NCBI GenBank assembly: GCA_014860225.1 | Contig: JACZKE010000023.1 | Span: forward strand, 48,787 to 112,786 | Origin: Desulfuromonadales bacterium | GTDB lineage: Bacteria > Desulfobacterota > Desulfuromonadia > Desulfuromonadales > BM103 | DNA: 64,000 nt | Direction: 5' to 3' | Part shown: positions 8,744 to 20,352 of the stretch, piece after piece | Position numbering within the stretch: position 1 is the first letter of the stretch | Layout of the letters: every line of letters begins with the position of its first letter | Program-made: the position numbers and the translations under genes | Notes under the pieces: generated by a model | What the model saw: the letters and a program-made list of their open reading frames with translations, nothing else | Databases searched by the model: none | Told to the model about the DNA's origin: nothing

Positions 8744-9061
8744 TCAGCGACAGTCTTCGTCCGGTTCGCTGTCAATTTCGTGAACCCTGCCGCTGCGGAT
8801 CTCGACCTTGGCGCAGCCGCCAACCATCAATGGGCCATCGACCTGATCGAACTCAGTGTGATGGCTGGTCGTCACCTGGCGGCCACCGATCACCCATGTG
8901 CCCTGCAGGTCATCGGGCATGGATTCCACCCATCCGTAAAAACGGACGCGATTCTCATCATCTTTGGCCTCCGCTAATTCAGGCGTTAATGCTCCCATGA
9001 TCACTATCTGGATGAACAGCAGGGCTGAAAATAAGCTGCATTTGAAAATGTTTTTTCGCAT
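8744..9061 (-). CDS. secreted hypothetical protein, DUF5666-like
   Basis: Signal peptide then RFYGWVESMPDDLQGTWVIGGRQVTTSHHTEFDQVDGPLMVGGCAKVE. Confidence 0.65.
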   Translation of the reverse strand: MRKNIFKCSLFSALLFIQIVIMGALTPELAEAKDDENRVRFYGWVESMPDDLQGTWVIGGRQVTTSHHTEFDQVDGPLMVGGCAKVEIRSGRVHEIDSEPDEDCR

Positions 9062-9126
9062 ACCAGTCTCCTTCCGCCGCTGAAAAAATGTCTTTTTCCA
9101 AATAAATTAGACACTGTTCTCAGCCA

Positions 9127-9942
9127 TCAACCTAACGCGACATCAAGAATCATCATCACCGAAAAACCAACCATGGTTGCCATGGTCACCATGTCAATAT
9201 TTGCATGAATCCGCTGTGATTCCGGTATCAGTTCTTCCACCACAACAAAAATCATTGCTCCGGCAGCGAAGCATAGCGCGTAGGGAAGAATCGGCTGCAT
9301 CAGCAAAACAAATAAGGCACCGATCACCCCGGCAACCGGTTCCACCATGCCAGAGGCCTGACCCAAAAGAAAACTTTTGCCCTGCCCCATTCCCTCTCTT
9401 CTCAATGGCATGGAAACCGCTGCGCCTTCCGGAAAATTCTGGATGCCGATACCAATGGCAAGCGCGATTGCTCCTCCAATGGTGGCCGAAGGCAGGCCAG
9501 CTGCAACGGCCCCGAAGGCAACCCCCACGGCCAGGCCTTCCGGAATGTTGTGCAAGGTGATAGCCAGCACCAGCAGCGTGCTGCGCTGCCATGAAGTTTT
9601 AACCCCCTCGCTTTGATTCATTTTCAGCCCTGGATGAAGGTGAGGGAGAAATTTGTCAGTCAAGCGCATACAAATACCACCGCACATAAAGCCGATCACG
9701 GCTGTCAGCCAGGGGATTTGCCCCATCTGCTCCGCCATCTCTATGCCTGGTGCAAGGAGTGACCAGAAGCTGGCAGCGATCATCACGCCGGCTGCGAAGC
9801 CCAGCATTGAATCCAGGTGTTTGGGGTTAATCGTCCGGTTTAAAAACACCAGTGCCGCACCCGCCGCGGTTAGGCCCCAGGTGAAAAGAGTGGCAACAAA
9901 AGCCTGCGTGACAGGATGAAATTGTTGAATAAAGTCTATCAT
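9127..9942 (-). CDS. ZIP-family metal transporter
   Basis: HNIPEGLAVGVAFG and FPEGAAVSMPLRREG motifs; start at MIDFIQQF. Confidence 0.92.
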   Translation of the reverse strand: MIDFIQQFHPVTQAFVATLFTWGLTAAGAALVFLNRTINPKHLDSMLGFAAGVMIAASFWSLLAPGIEMAEQMGQIPWLTAVIGFMCGGICMRLTDKFLPHLHPGLKMNQSEGVKTSWQRSTLLVLAITLHNIPEGLAVGVAFGAVAAGLPSATIGGAIALAIGIGIQNFPEGAAVSMPLRREGMGQGKSFLLGQASGMVEPVAGVIGALFVLLMQPILPYALCFAAGAMIFVVVEELIPESQRIHANIDMVTMATMVGFSVMMILDVALG

Positions 9943-10035
9943 TTGCTCTACTCCAGGGCGGTAGTTTATACCTGCTGACCGTCTGGTTACGGACACAACT
10001 AAATATCAGATTGTAAATTATAACAGGCAGTTGGA

Positions 10036-10509
10036 CTATTCCACCAGGATTGCTGAACTAAAGTCGAAACGGTAAATTTCAAATGTTTCACCTTTATCAA
10101 GCAGCTTGAGACTGATAACGGCGTCCCCGTTTTCATATTTGGCATTGATATTGTAGACGACTATGGTCAGATTGCCTATGTCGGTCTGCAGGTTTTGATG
10201 GATCTGAGCAAACTTCGGATCCTCCATGCTTTGCAGAGCTCCCAGCCTGGAAAAACAGGCCATTGCCTGAACAAAGGTTTTCTCCGGAATGGTTGCTGAA
10301 ACCTCGGGTGCCATGAGTGCCCTTGTCTTTGTGGGATCCCATTCCGAAATCTCTGGAATGATTTCCCGGATATAAGGTCCTGCAAAAGCATCATATTCTG
10401 ATGATTGGTATTGATCGTAAAGTACTGAGCCGGCAAACACGGCCATGACCGCCACTAGCCAAATTGCCACTAAGAGGAAGAGCTTTTTCAGGGGCTGTTT
10501 TTTTATCAC
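10036..10509 (-). CDS. hypothetical membrane-anchored protein
   Basis: 157 aa with N-terminal TM. Confidence 0.65.
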   Translation of the reverse strand: MIKKQPLKKLFLLVAIWLVAVMAVFAGSVLYDQYQSSEYDAFAGPYIREIIPEISEWDPTKTRALMAPEVSATIPEKTFVQAMACFSRLGALQSMEDPKFAQIHQNLQTDIGNLTIVVYNINAKYENGDAVISLKLLDKGETFEIYRFDFSSAILVE

Positions 10510-10906
10510 TTGGAGCCTTTCTTGTCATGATCATGAGGTGTGCTCTGTGAAATGAATGAGAGTGATGCGGCTATTGATCTGCCGGCGCCGGACGTACACC
10601 AAAACCAATGAAACAATTTTGGCCATCCAACGCCTGATTGTTTGCACCTTTTCAGAGTTCTTCAGCAAGAGGAAGATACCGCTTGAAAAAGTATAAGGGG
10701 GCTATGGACAATTCCGACGCTAACTGACTGCGATAAAAAACCTGGCACAGTAAAGGATAACAGTCATCCTATGCAATAACGGGTTGCTTGTCAGCAGAAT
10801 TTTATCCTTTGATCCTTGTGTCTGCTGTATGTTTTCAGGAATCAATTTTTGTTCAGCCCAACAAAAGGTAGAATAAAGGTAAGCAAAACATTTGAGAGGA
10901 ATCATC

Positions 10907-11488
10907 ATGCCAGTATCAACGTCTAAACCGATCAAAATTGAAAAGCTCACACCAAGACAACCATATGGATTGACTGTAGTGATCACCGGCAATGGCAAAG
11001 GCAAAACGACCAGCGCCATGGGCATGGCATTACGGGCCAGCGGGCACGGTTTGAAAACCTGCATTATTCAGTTTATGAAGGGCGACCTCTACACGGGCGA
11101 ATGGGACGGGGTGAAGATGCTCGGCGAGCTGGTGGAGTTGCATGCTACCGGTATGGGTTTCTGTGGCATCCAGGGCAACCCCTACACCCATGCAGAGCAT
11201 CGCGCCAGTGCCCAGGCGGCGGTGGCGCTGGCACGGAAAAAAATCGCCAGTGGCGACTTCCAGATCGTTATCCTTGATGAAATAAACAATGCATTGAAAC
11301 TTAAGCTGGTCGATCTGGAGCAGGTGCTCGATCTGGTTAAGGGAAAACCGAGTTTTATGCACCTGGTAATGACCGGACGCGATGCTCACCCTGACGTCGT
11401 CGAATTGGCGGACACGGTCAGCGAGGTACGCGAGATCAAACATGCCTACCAGAAGGATATCGAACCGCAGCCGGGCATTGATTATTGA
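10907..11488 (+). CDS. cobO: cob(I)yrinic acid a,c-diamide adenosyltransferase (CobA/CobO/BtuR)
   Basis: P-loop GNGKGKTTSAMGMALRASGHGLKTCIIQFMKG; VILDEINNAL; LVMTGRDAHPDVVELADTVSE. Confidence 0.95.
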   Translation: MPVSTSKPIKIEKLTPRQPYGLTVVITGNGKGKTTSAMGMALRASGHGLKTCIIQFMKGDLYTGEWDGVKMLGELVELHATGMGFCGIQGNPYTHAEHRASAQAAVALARKKIASGDFQIVILDEINNALKLKLVDLEQVLDLVKGKPSFMHLVMTGRDAHPDVVELADTVSEVREIKHAYQKDIEPQPGIDY

Positions 11489-11509
11489 GAAGCCTGGTTG
11501 TTTGCTGCT

Positions 11510-11671
11510 AGTACCATGTAACCTATAGGATTTCGCAAGATTGCGCAGGGATTTGGCGTGTCAGCAAGGCGCGTCTTCAGCTGCCCAGCAGTAGCTACTC
11601 AGCTGAAGGCGCAACGCCGCTGAGGCGGCAAAGAACCAGCAAGATGCGATAGTTTATGGGTTACAGGGTAC
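11510..11671. repeat. ~162-bp imperfect palindromic intergenic element
   Basis: Ends AGTACCATGTAACCTATA / TTTATGGGTTACAGGGTACT and centre TTCAGCTG...CAGCTGAA are inverted copies; overlaps the 3' end of the M16 peptidase. Confidence 0.65.
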
Positions 11672-12955
11672 TAACTGCCATTCACTGATGATTTTTTCGA
11701 CAGAATTGCGATCGCGGGTGCGGTAGGGACCGACAATGGCGCCGCGCAGGTTGGTGGGGGTGAGCAGCTCTCTGGCCGTCTGGCGCAGGCCGGCTGCGGA
11801 GACCGTGTCGATACCGGCGAGATCGTCGGCGATGGTGCGACTGCTTCCTGTGAGCTCCCCCCAGGTATAGCGCAGCGCCATCTCGTCGACCTGATCGCGA
11901 GAATAGTCAAGATCGCAACGGTAGCAGTTGAGGATATGACTGAGTTCATCATCGTCGACTTCGGTACTGTGAAGCTCGGTAATGATCTCGAGGATCGCCG
12001 TGGTGGCCTTGCCCAGGTTATCGGCGGACACCGCCAGATCGATAGCCAGGGTTCCGGCGTCGGCATAGAGAGCGAGAGCTGCGTCGACGGCATAAGTCAA
12101 TCCCAGTTCCTCACGCAGGCGCAACATCAGGCGACTCATTCCACCCCAGCCGAGCAGGCGGCGTAGCACGCGCAGGTTGAAGACATGCTCGCTGTCACGC
12201 CCGGGCAGCAGAAAAGCCAGCTGCAGGCTCACTTGTGAGCCGGCATCGCGCACCCAGCGCAACGGCCGGTCTACTCCGGAAAAATCAGTCCAGGCCTTCG
12301 GCGCCGGCGCGCTGCCTCCCTGCCATTGTCCGAAGTGCTGTCTGGCTGCAGCCACTACCTTGTCATGGTTAACCGGCCCGGCCACGGTCAGCACCGCATT
12401 CTGCGGCGTGTAGTAGATGGCGTGGTGCTGCTGCAACTGGCGCAGGGTGAGACGTTCGATTGCGGGGCGGTTACCAACGGTTGGCTGCCCCAGCGGATGA
12501 TTGAGGTAAAGCAGCGAGGCGATGATATTGTCCGAATTGATCTGACGCCCTGATTCATTGAGATCGCCCATAGCTTCTTCGAGAATCACCCGGCGCTCCA
12601 TCTCCATATCCTTGAAGAGCGGTCGCTGCATCATCGATCCGAACAGGGATATCCCTGCGGCGATATGGTCAGGATGGACGCGGGAATGAAAACAGGTGGT
12701 TTCGCTGTCGGTGGCGGCATTGGCCGAACCACCGACCGCCTCGAAGGCGCGCTCCAGCGCCAGGCCGGTAGGAAAGTCTGCTGTTCCTTTGAACAGCATA
12801 TGCTCGAGAAAATGCGACACTCCAGCTTTGTGTGCGGTTTCGTGGCGGCTGCCGACCCCGATATAGATCATCACTTCAGCGCTGTGATGGTAGGGCATCG
12901 GCACGCTGATGACGCGCAGGCCGTTCTCGAGAGTATCGCTGAGGTATTCAGTCAT
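11654..12955 (-). CDS. M16-family zinc metallopeptidase
   Basis: HFLEHMLFKGT (HXXEH), downstream Glu ETTCFHSRVH.. Confidence 0.95.
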   Translation of the reverse strand: MTEYLSDTLENGLRVISVPMPYHHSAEVMIYIGVGSRHETAHKAGVSHFLEHMLFKGTADFPTGLALERAFEAVGGSANAATDSETTCFHSRVHPDHIAAGISLFGSMMQRPLFKDMEMERRVILEEAMGDLNESGRQINSDNIIASLLYLNHPLGQPTVGNRPAIERLTLRQLQQHHAIYYTPQNAVLTVAGPVNHDKVVAAARQHFGQWQGGSAPAPKAWTDFSGVDRPLRWVRDAGSQVSLQLAFLLPGRDSEHVFNLRVLRRLLGWGGMSRLMLRLREELGLTYAVDAALALYADAGTLAIDLAVSADNLGKATTAILEIITELHSTEVDDDELSHILNCYRCDLDYSRDQVDEMALRYTWGELTGSSRTIADDLAGIDTVSAAGLRQTARELLTPTNLRGAIVGPYRTRDRNSVEKIISEWQLVPCNP

Positions 12956-13057
12956 AAGTCAGAGACTCGTTAATGGTGAAATGTTAAAAGAAAAAAGTGA
13001 AAAGCCAGCGGTTCTGGAGACTTTTCACCTTTCGCGTTTTAGTTTTAAGGAACAGTC

Positions 13058-14029
13058 CTAACGAAGCAGCTTTGCAGCTTCCTTGGCGTGATAAGTGATG
13101 ATCAGGTCAGCGCCTGCCCGCTTCATGCCGACCAGGGTTTCCATCATCACCCGGTCACCGTCGATCCAGCCTTTTGCGGCGGCGGCCTTGATCATTGAGT
13201 ACTCCCCCGAAACATTATAGGCGACCAGAGGCAGGTTGTAGCGCTCCTTGAGGTCGCGCAGGATGTCGAGGTAGGCCAGCGCCGGTTTGACCATGAGGAA
13301 GTCGGCGCACTCCTGGATGTCGAGCTCCGCCTCGCGGAACGCCTCAATGCGGTTGGCCGGATCCATCTGATAGCTGCGGCGATCGCCGAACTGCGGGGTC
13401 GACTCGGCTGCCTCACGGAACGGGCCATAATAGGCGCTGGCATATTTGACAGCGTAGCTCATGACCGGAATGTGAGAGAAGTCGTTGGCGTCAAGGATCT
13501 CGCGGATCGCGGCGACGCGGCCGTCCATCATGTCAGAGGGGGCGACAATGTCGGCGCCGGCACGGGCATGGGAGAGGGCTTCGGCGGCGAGCAGCTTGAG
13601 CGTTTCATCGTTGTCGACGTCGCCGTCCTTGATTACGCCGCAGTGGCCGTGATCCGTATACTCGCACATGCAGACATCGGTGATCACCAGAAGCTTTGGC
13701 ACCGCCGCCTTGATGGCGCGAATCGTCTCCTGGATGATGCCGTTTTCGGAATAAGCATCCTGACCGAAGGCGTCCTTCTCCTCGGGGATGCCGAACAGGA
13801 GGACAGCCGGGATGCCGAGCGCGTAGACCTCTTTGGCTTCGGCCACGATATGTTCGATCGACTGCTGGTAAATGCCCGGCATGGAGACGATCTCTTTTTT
13901 GATGTCTTTGCCGAAGGCCGAAAACATCGGGTAGATCAGGTCATCGGTACGCAGAAAGGTCTCACGGACCATGCGGCGGATGGTGTCGTTGCGGCGCAGA
14001 CGGCGGGCTCGGTATTCGGGGAAAAACAT
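13058..14029 (-). CDS. hemB: delta-aminolevulinic acid dehydratase (porphobilinogen synthase)
   Basis: [40 protein letters not shown]; start at [10 protein letters not shown]. Confidence 0.97.
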   Translation of the reverse strand: MFFPEYRARRLRRNDTIRRMVRETFLRTDDLIYPMFSAFGKDIKKEIVSMPGIYQQSIEHIVAEAKEVYALGIPAVLLFGIPEEKDAFGQDAYSENGIIQETIRAIKAAVPKLLVITDVCMCEYTDHGHCGVIKDGDVDNDETLKLLAAEALSHARAGADIVAPSDMMDGRVAAIREILDANDFSHIPVMSYAVKYASAYYGPFREAAESTPQFGDRRSYQMDPANRIEAFREAELDIQECADFLMVKPALAYLDILRDLKERYNLPLVAYNVSGEYSMIKAAAAKGWIDGDRVMMETLVGMKRAGADLIITYHAKEAAKLLR

Positions 14030-14097
14030 TTTGAAAGCTCCTTGAAAACGCGGCGCGAGGACCGCAGGACGCGGGATGAGAAATCGTATAAAGTTGA

Positions 14098-15618
14098 TCA
14101 CATCCCTTGTTTGAAATAGTTTCCGATAGCTTCAACCAGGTCATCAAGTGTCGAGTCAATTGGCTCGATTACGACTTTGAAACCTAGATCTCTGGCAGTT
14201 TTGCTGGTCAAAGGGCCGATTGAGGCGACCGGGATTTTTTGAGCCAGGGACAACTGTTCAGCATCGAGCAGGTCAACGAAATTCTGTACTGTTGACGATG
14301 CGGTAAAGGTCAGCAGGTCGAGCCGGTCGGCAAGGGCATGCCGCAGGTTCTCTGCGGCACTAACCGGTGGTGCGCTGGCGTAGGCGACCGGAGCAATGAC
14401 TTCGGCACCGGCTGCCGTCAGCTCAGCCGTGATCAGGTTGCGGGCCAGGGCGGCTTTTGGATAGAGCAGACGTTTGCCAAAAACCCGGTCTTTAAGCAGG
14501 GCGACTATGCCTTCGGCGCGATAATCCTCTGGCATCAGGTCGGCGTTGACACCGTGAGAGGCGAGGGCTTCGGCGCTCTTCGGTCCGACCGCAACCGTCT
14601 GCAGGCCGGCCAGAGCACGGGCATCGTATCCTTGTACTGTCAGGCGGTCAAAAAAAGCGGAGACGGCATTGACTGAAGTCAGTACCAGGTAATCGATGTA
14701 GCCGAGCTCGTTAATCGCCTGATCGAGCTCAGCAAAAGACGCTGGGGGGATGATCTCTATCGTCGGTACCACTATCGCTTCTGCACCCAGCTCTTCCAGA
14801 GCTGTCGTCAACTCAGTTGCCTGTTCTGCTGCCCGGGTGACCAGCACCCGACGTCCCGATAGCGGGCGGTTGTCGAACCATCGCAACTCATCGCGAAGAC
14901 TGTTGACTTCGCCAACAAAGATCACTGCCGGCGGCTTGAAATTTAGCAAACTGACTTTGCCTGCAATGGTGGTTAGATCCCCTGTCAACGTTTCCTGGCG
15001 GGGCAGGGTCGCCCAGCGTACCACGGCCACCGGTGTTTGTGGTGAACGGCCATGAGTGATCAACTTTTTGCAGATGTTCTCTAGATTGGCCATTCCCATA
15101 TAGAAGACCAAGGTACCGACAGACGCGGCAAGTTTGTCCCAGTCAAGCGAGGAGAGCCTCTTGTCCGGACCTTCGTGGCCAGTTATAAAGCCAAGAGTGG
15201 TGGTGTAGTCGCGATGAGTCAACGGAATGCCGGCGTATGCTGCTGCGGCAACCGCTGCGGTGACCCCTGGCACCACCTCAAAAGGGATCCTGGCTGCGGC
15301 CAGTGCCTGGGCCTCTTCGCCGCCACGCCCGAAGATAAAGGGGTCGCCGCCCTTAAGGCGGATGACGCGCTTGCCCTCACAGGCTTTCTCAAGCAGCAGG
15401 CGGGTAATCTCTTCCTGTGGGAAGTGGTGACAGCCGGAATGTTTACCGACGTAAATCCGTTCAGCCTCTTTTGGTGCCAGATCAAGCAGAACGGGATTGG
15501 CCAGGTAGTCGTAGATGATCACTTCAGCGCGACGCAGGATTGCCTGACCTTTGACCGTGATCAGCCCCGGGTCACCGGGACCGGCGCCGATAAGATATAC
15601 TTTGCCTGGTTTGTTCAT
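14098..15618 (-). CDS. uroporphyrinogen-III C-methyltransferase / uroporphyrinogen-III synthase fusion
   Basis: [18 protein letters not shown] and [16 protein letters not shown] (SUMT) then HemD domain ([11 protein letters not shown]...). Confidence 0.95.
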   Translation of the reverse strand: MNKPGKVYLIGAGPGDPGLITVKGQAILRRAEVIIYDYLANPVLLDLAPKEAERIYVGKHSGCHHFPQEEITRLLLEKACEGKRVIRLKGGDPFIFGRGGEEAQALAAARIPFEVVPGVTAAVAAAAYAGIPLTHRDYTTTLGFITGHEGPDKRLSSLDWDKLAASVGTLVFYMGMANLENICKKLITHGRSPQTPVAVVRWATLPRQETLTGDLTTIAGKVSLLNFKPPAVIFVGEVNSLRDELRWFDNRPLSGRRVLVTRAAEQATELTTALEELGAEAIVVPTIEIIPPASFAELDQAINELGYIDYLVLTSVNAVSAFFDRLTVQGYDARALAGLQTVAVGPKSAEALASHGVNADLMPEDYRAEGIVALLKDRVFGKRLLYPKAALARNLITAELTAAGAEVIAPVAYASAPPVSAAENLRHALADRLDLLTFTASSTVQNFVDLLDAEQLSLAQKIPVASIGPLTSKTARDLGFKVVIEPIDSTLDDLVEAIGNYFKQGM

Positions 15619-15694
15619 GCAGGTCCGCTAAACGTTGCATGTGAAGTGTGGAAAAATAATTTAGCTTTGTGTGTTCCCTTTTCACCGTTCACGA

Positions 15695-16660
15695 TTAGAC
15701 GTCTTCTTTGCCGACGTTGAAAGTTTCGTGCTGGTAGACCTCGTTTAGAATCCTGCCAGCGCCCAGAATGAGCAGGTCATCGCCGAGCGAGAAACCCATC
15801 GCTTCCGCCTGGTTGACAGGGCCGGTCACTGTCTTCTTCAGGCACTTGACACCTTCACAGTCGGAGACAAAGCCGGTCAGGGTCAGGGTCTCGCCTTTGA
15901 CGGTGCCATGACAGGCAATCGGTACCTGGCAGCCACCTTCGAGTCGCTTGAGGAAAGCTCGTTCGGCACGTACCGCCCAATCGGTTTCCGGATGATTGAA
16001 GAAGTCGATCAGTGCATTGGTCTCTTCATCGTCGGTGCGGCTTTCGATGCCGAGTGCGCCTTGACCGATGGCGGGAATGGAGATATCAACTGGCAGGTAT
16101 TCGCCAATCTGGCTGGTGAAGCCGAGACGGTGCATGCCGGCGGCAGCGAGGATTACGGCGTCGAGGTTGTCTTCAGTAAGCTTGCGGATACGGGTCTCGA
16201 CGTTGCCGCGGATATCGATCATCTTCAGGTCGGGGCGCAGATGCAGCAGCTGTGCTTTGCGTCGCAGGGCGCTGGTGCCGATGCGGGCGCCCTGGGGGAG
16301 ATCCCGCCAAGTGGTCACACCTGGACGCAGGATAACGATATCACGGCAGTCTTCCCGCTCGGTGATGCAACGCAATGACAGGCTCTCAGGGAAGATGGTC
16401 GGTACATCTTTCATCGAATGCACAGCGATGTCGATCTCACCGCGCAGCATCGCTTCTTCTATCTCTTTGACGAACAGGCCCTTGCCGCCAACCATTGCCA
16501 GAGGAACATCGAGGATCTTATCGCCCTGGGTCTTGATCTTGGTCAGGGTGACTTCCATGCCGGGGTAACGTGTTTCAAGCTCTGCTTTGACCCAGTTGGC
16601 CTGCCAGAGGGCCAGCTGGCTGGCGCGGGTGCCGATACGCAGTTTTTGTCTGGACATCAA
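15695..16660 (-). CDS. hemC: porphobilinogen deaminase
   Basis: LRIGTRASQLALWQANWVK; AERAFLKRLEGGCQVPIACHG dipyrromethane Cys region. Confidence 0.97.
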   Translation of the reverse strand: MMSRQKLRIGTRASQLALWQANWVKAELETRYPGMEVTLTKIKTQGDKILDVPLAMVGGKGLFVKEIEEAMLRGEIDIAVHSMKDVPTIFPESLSLRCITEREDCRDIVILRPGVTTWRDLPQGARIGTSALRRKAQLLHLRPDLKMIDIRGNVETRIRKLTEDNLDAVILAAAGMHRLGFTSQIGEYLPVDISIPAIGQGALGIESRTDDEETNALIDFFNHPETDWAVRAERAFLKRLEGGCQVPIACHGTVKGETLTLTGFVSDCEGVKCLKKTVTGPVNQAEAMGFSLGDDLLILGAGRILNEVYQHETFNVGKEDV

Positions 16661-16741
16661 AATACTCCTTTAAGCGTATTAAATAATTTTTATTTTATCT
16701 GTATGTTTGTGACTGAGTGGGTACCGTTGCCTTTTGCTTTT

Positions 16742-18061
16742 TTACCCGGCCTCTTCCATGTCGTCCAGCGGCTTGATTTCTTTGTCATTGTCGGCCGGAG
16801 CGGGTAGATCGAAGAGGGCGCGCACGGCATCGACATAGTCCTCTCCGCTGCTATCGTTCTGGGTGCGCTTGAGGATGGACGTAGGCTGGTGCAGAATTTT
16901 GTTGATAATCGCACTGGACATGGCTTCGATACTTTTGCGTTGGCCGGCAGTGAGATCCTTGAGGTTGCTGAAGGTCTTGTCGAGCTCCTGCTGGCGAATC
17001 TCTTCGAGCTTGCGACGCAGCGCGATGATGGTCGGCTTGACCTCAAGATTTCCCAGCCACTGGTGGAACTGGCCAATCTCCTGCTCGACGATCGCTTCTG
17101 CCTTGCTGGCCTCTTTCTGGCGCTCCTTGAGGTTGGCCTGAACCACACCCTGGAGATCGTCGACATCGTAGAGGTAGGCGTTGTCCAATTTATTGACTTT
17201 AGGGTCGATATCCCGAGGCACGGCAATGTCGATTAAAAACATCGGCCGGTTTTTGCGGCGTTTGAGCACTTCTTCCATCTGGCGCTGACCGAGAATAAAG
17301 TTTGGAGCTCCCGTGGAAGTCATGACGATATCGACATCGGCAAGGTGGTCGACAAAGTCTTCGAAGGGGATCGCTTTTCCCTGGAATTCGGCCGCCAGCT
17401 TTTCGGCACGCTCAAAGGTCCGGTTGGTGACCAGAACCTTGGAGACGCCGTTAGCGACAAAGTGGCGTGCGGCCAGTTCGCACATCTCGCCGGCGCCGAT
17501 GATCATGACACCCTTGTTGTCGAGCCGGTCAAAGATCTTGCGTGCCAGTTCCACCGCCGCAAAGGAGACCGAGACGGCATTGCTGGCGATGGCGGTTTCG
17601 GTACGCACCCGCTTGGCAACCGAGAAGGCCTTGTGAAGAAAACGGTTAAGGATCAACCCGCAGGTCCTGAACTCTGCGGCATAACTGTATGCCGTTTTAA
17701 TCTGACCGAGAATCTGCGGTTCGCCGAGGACCATTGAATCGAGGCTCGAGGAGACACGGAAAAGGTGGCGGATGGCCTCTTCGCCCTGGTAGTTGTATAG
17801 ACTGCCGTTGATCTCTTCCGGTGGAACCTCGTGATACTCGGCCAGAAACCGTCGCAGGGCAGCTATGGCGGCCTCGGGCTCCTTGGTGGCTGCGCAAAGT
17901 TCGACCCGGTTGCAGGTCGACACGATCAACCCTTCGGCTATTGTTGGCAACTCAAGCATTTGCCGTAGCGGTCGCTCCATGGCGGTCGGGGCAAAGGCGA
18001 GTTTTTCACGAATTTCCACCGGTGCTGTTCTGTGGCTCAGCCCGACTATAACAATATGCAT
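16742..18061 (-). CDS. hemA: glutamyl-tRNA reductase
   Basis: [38 protein letters not shown]. Confidence 0.97.
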   Translation of the reverse strand: MHIVIVGLSHRTAPVEIREKLAFAPTAMERPLRQMLELPTIAEGLIVSTCNRVELCAATKEPEAAIAALRRFLAEYHEVPPEEINGSLYNYQGEEAIRHLFRVSSSLDSMVLGEPQILGQIKTAYSYAAEFRTCGLILNRFLHKAFSVAKRVRTETAIASNAVSVSFAAVELARKIFDRLDNKGVMIIGAGEMCELAARHFVANGVSKVLVTNRTFERAEKLAAEFQGKAIPFEDFVDHLADVDIVMTSTGAPNFILGQRQMEEVLKRRKNRPMFLIDIAVPRDIDPKVNKLDNAYLYDVDDLQGVVQANLKERQKEASKAEAIVEQEIGQFHQWLGNLEVKPTIIALRRKLEEIRQQELDKTFSNLKDLTAGQRKSIEAMSSAIINKILHQPTSILKRTQNDSSGEDYVDAVRALFDLPAPADNDKEIKPLDDMEEAG

Positions 18062-18084
18062 GGCGTGTCCCTCTCGTTCTCCGG

Positions 18085-18921
18085 TTATTGCCCCGTGAAG
18101 TTACGGAAGCTATGTTCCCCGGAGAGGAACGTGTTGACGCCAAAGAAGGTGAAGAGCAGAAAACCGAAGCCGACGATGGCAAAAATCGCCGCGCGGCGGC
18201 CACGCCAGCCGATGGTGAGTCGACCATGCAACAGGGCGGCATAGAGAAACCAGGTGATCAATGCCCAGGTCTCCTTTGGATCCCAACGCCAGTAGCCACC
18301 CCAGGCTGAGTTGGCCCAGATGGCGCCGGAGATGATGCCCATGGTCATCAGCGGGAAGCCAAAGGTCAGACACTTGTAGTTCATGCTGTCGAGGGTATCG
18401 AGCGACGGCAGGCGATAGAAAAGGCTGGAAAACTTCTTGCTCTTAAGCATTCGCTCTTGCAACAGGTACATGATGCCGGCCGCAGCTGCAATGGCGAAGA
18501 CTGCATGGCCCAGGAAGGCCAGGGTGACATGCACTGGGAACCACCAGCTGTCGAGCATCGGGTTGAGTGCTGGAGCCTGTTTAGGTGCAGCGGAACCGAT
18601 AATCATCAAAACCAGCGCCAGCGGCGTGATGAAAGCGCCGAGCATGACGGTGCGATAGCGCAGGTAGAAGAGCAAGTAGATGCCAACCAGCGCCCAGGCG
18701 AAAAAAGACAGGGATTCATGAAGGCTGGCGACTGGAATGGCACCGGTGGCGACCCAACGGGTGGCCAGGGTGACGCAGTGCAGGACAAAGCCGCCAATTA
18801 ACAGCCGGATGGCATTCTGGCGGAAGCGGTCTTTGAGTGAAATCACGCCGATCAGGTAGCAGATGGTGGTGACGAAATAGATCAGCAGGGTGATTTTAAA
18901 CAGCAGGACATCGGTAGTCAT
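18085..18921 (-). CDS. cytochrome c assembly protein (CcsB/HemX type)
   Basis: [31 protein letters not shown] motif. Confidence 0.93.
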   Translation of the reverse strand: MTTDVLLFKITLLIYFVTTICYLIGVISLKDRFRQNAIRLLIGGFVLHCVTLATRWVATGAIPVASLHESLSFFAWALVGIYLLFYLRYRTVMLGAFITPLALVLMIIGSAAPKQAPALNPMLDSWWFPVHVTLAFLGHAVFAIAAAAGIMYLLQERMLKSKKFSSLFYRLPSLDTLDSMNYKCLTFGFPLMTMGIISGAIWANSAWGGYWRWDPKETWALITWFLYAALLHGRLTIGWRGRRAAIFAIVGFGFLLFTFFGVNTFLSGEHSFRNFTGQ

Positions 18922-19586
18922 GATGAAATGTCTCGAAGAACCAGCCCTAAATCCTCCAGTGAGATCGTCTCGCCGAGAATCCGGGTTAGCAAAGTGTTGA
19001 CTTCAGTCGTATGGCCGGCAGCAACATGTTCTGCAAGGCCCTCTTTCAATAGCTTATTTAAAACCTGATGAGAATACGTTTTTTCATACTTGTCTGTCAA
19101 TTTCCTTGTCCGCATTCGTCCCAGAATTTCAACGATATCTGCCCATTCCGGACCAAATTCCTCCGCCAACCGGTCGCGCAGGGCTATCGCCAAAGCCGGA
19201 GAGCGGCCACAGGTGGCAACCATCACCAATAGGTCTCCACGGCGCAATGTTGCCGGCAATTGGAAATTGCCGTCGTCAGGTCTGGATGCGGAATTTGAAA
19301 GGATGCCACGTTCTTTTGCGGCGAGACAGACTTCCTTGTCGACATGATCAGCACCGGTAGCGGCAAACGCCAGAACGGCATTATCGAGATCAGCTGGCTC
19401 AAATGCCTTGATAAGCAGATCAACCTGATTTTGCAGGCTGATGTCGGAGGGGGCAATAGTGCTGACCAGCCGAACCCGGGCGCCAGCGGCGAGCAGACCA
19501 CGCACTTTCCGGCAGCCGACCTTGCCGGCGCCAACCACAACGCAGAGGCGGTCGACCAGATCCAGGATAACAGGGTAGCCGTTCAC
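18918..19586 (-). CDS. precorrin-2 dehydrogenase/sirohydrochlorin ferrochelatase-like
   Basis: GYPVILDLVDRLCVVVGAGKVGCRKVRGLLAAGARVRLV; GTG start at 19586 (the track ORF runs on in a wrong extension through the neighbouring gene). Confidence 0.92.
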   Translation of the reverse strand: MNGYPVILDLVDRLCVVVGAGKVGCRKVRGLLAAGARVRLVSTIAPSDISLQNQVDLLIKAFEPADLDNAVLAFAATGADHVDKEVCLAAKERGILSNSASRPDDGNFQLPATLRRGDLLVMVATCGRSPALAIALRDRLAEEFGPEWADIVEILGRMRTRKLTDKYEKTYSHQVLNKLLKEGLAEHVAAGHTTEVNTLLTRILGETISLEDLGLVLRDISS

Positions 19587-19593
19587 AATGGAA

Positions 19594-20169
19594 TCATATG
19601 CCGAAAAGTTCGCCCTCGACCAGGGCGCAGAGGAGGTTGCCGATAAATAGAGTATTCTCCAGCAGGCGTGGCATTGAGTCGCTGGGCAGGGATAAGCTGA
19701 TGTCTGTTCGGATGTCGGCCAGTTCCGCCTGCTCACTGGTGATGAGGATGGTGCGACAACCCAGTTGCCGGGCGGCGCCGAGAGCTTCACGGTCTGCCGG
19801 GCTGAGATTGGTGCCGGCAAGTACCAGTACGGTATCCTGGCTGGAGGCCAGGGCACGCAACTGGCGGCTAAAGAGTTGGCTGCCCAGATCATCACTCGCC
19901 AGGAAAGTCGCCAGGCCGGCATCGTTGGTCAGTGCAATTGCAGGCAGAGCAGGACGTTCCAGAGTCTGTCGGTGGAGAAATGTTTGACCGATGAGGCCGG
20001 CTATCGCACCGAAAGGACCGCTGCCGATCAGAAAAAGCCGACCCCCCTGGTGAAAGGTTGCCACCAGATGCTCTGCCAGGCTGTTTAACAGCGGTTTCTG
20101 GTTAATCAGAAAAGGGTCGAGTATGGTGACCTGCTGCGTAATCGCTGCACTGATTTTATCCTGGGTCAT
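19594..20169 (-). CDS. SIS-domain (GmhA-like) phosphosugar-binding protein
   Basis: GGRLFLIGSGPFGAIAGLIGQTFLHR; VLVLAGTNLSPADREALGAARQLGCRTILITS. Confidence 0.8.
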   Translation of the reverse strand: MTQDKISAAITQQVTILDPFLINQKPLLNSLAEHLVATFHQGGRLFLIGSGPFGAIAGLIGQTFLHRQTLERPALPAIALTNDAGLATFLASDDLGSQLFSRQLRALASSQDTVLVLAGTNLSPADREALGAARQLGCRTILITSEQAELADIRTDISLSLPSDSMPRLLENTLFIGNLLCALVEGELFGI

Positions 20170-20352
20170 GCTTGCCTCGTTAGATGATTTGGCTCATCTT
20201 AGGTGGCAGAGTGACAACTGTCAAGATTTGCTGCTTTTCAGTGTTGGTGGATTTAAGGAGGATTGTATGGATAATCCCTTGATTTTTTATGCGGGTGGAT
20301 TATTATGAAACTCGAATGTTTGCGCGAGATCCAATTCAAAGGAGAGTATCTT

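Noticed and set aside
10510-10906. Possible cobalamin riboswitch upstream of the cob(I)yrinate adenosyltransferase
   Set aside because: No B12-box-like conserved core recognised by eye; a covariance-model (Rfam cobalamin) scan would decide.
18918-19922. 334-aa reading of the siroheme-synthase ORF
   Set aside because: First 112 codons overlap the SIS gene in another frame; GTG at 19586 gives the standard N-terminus.
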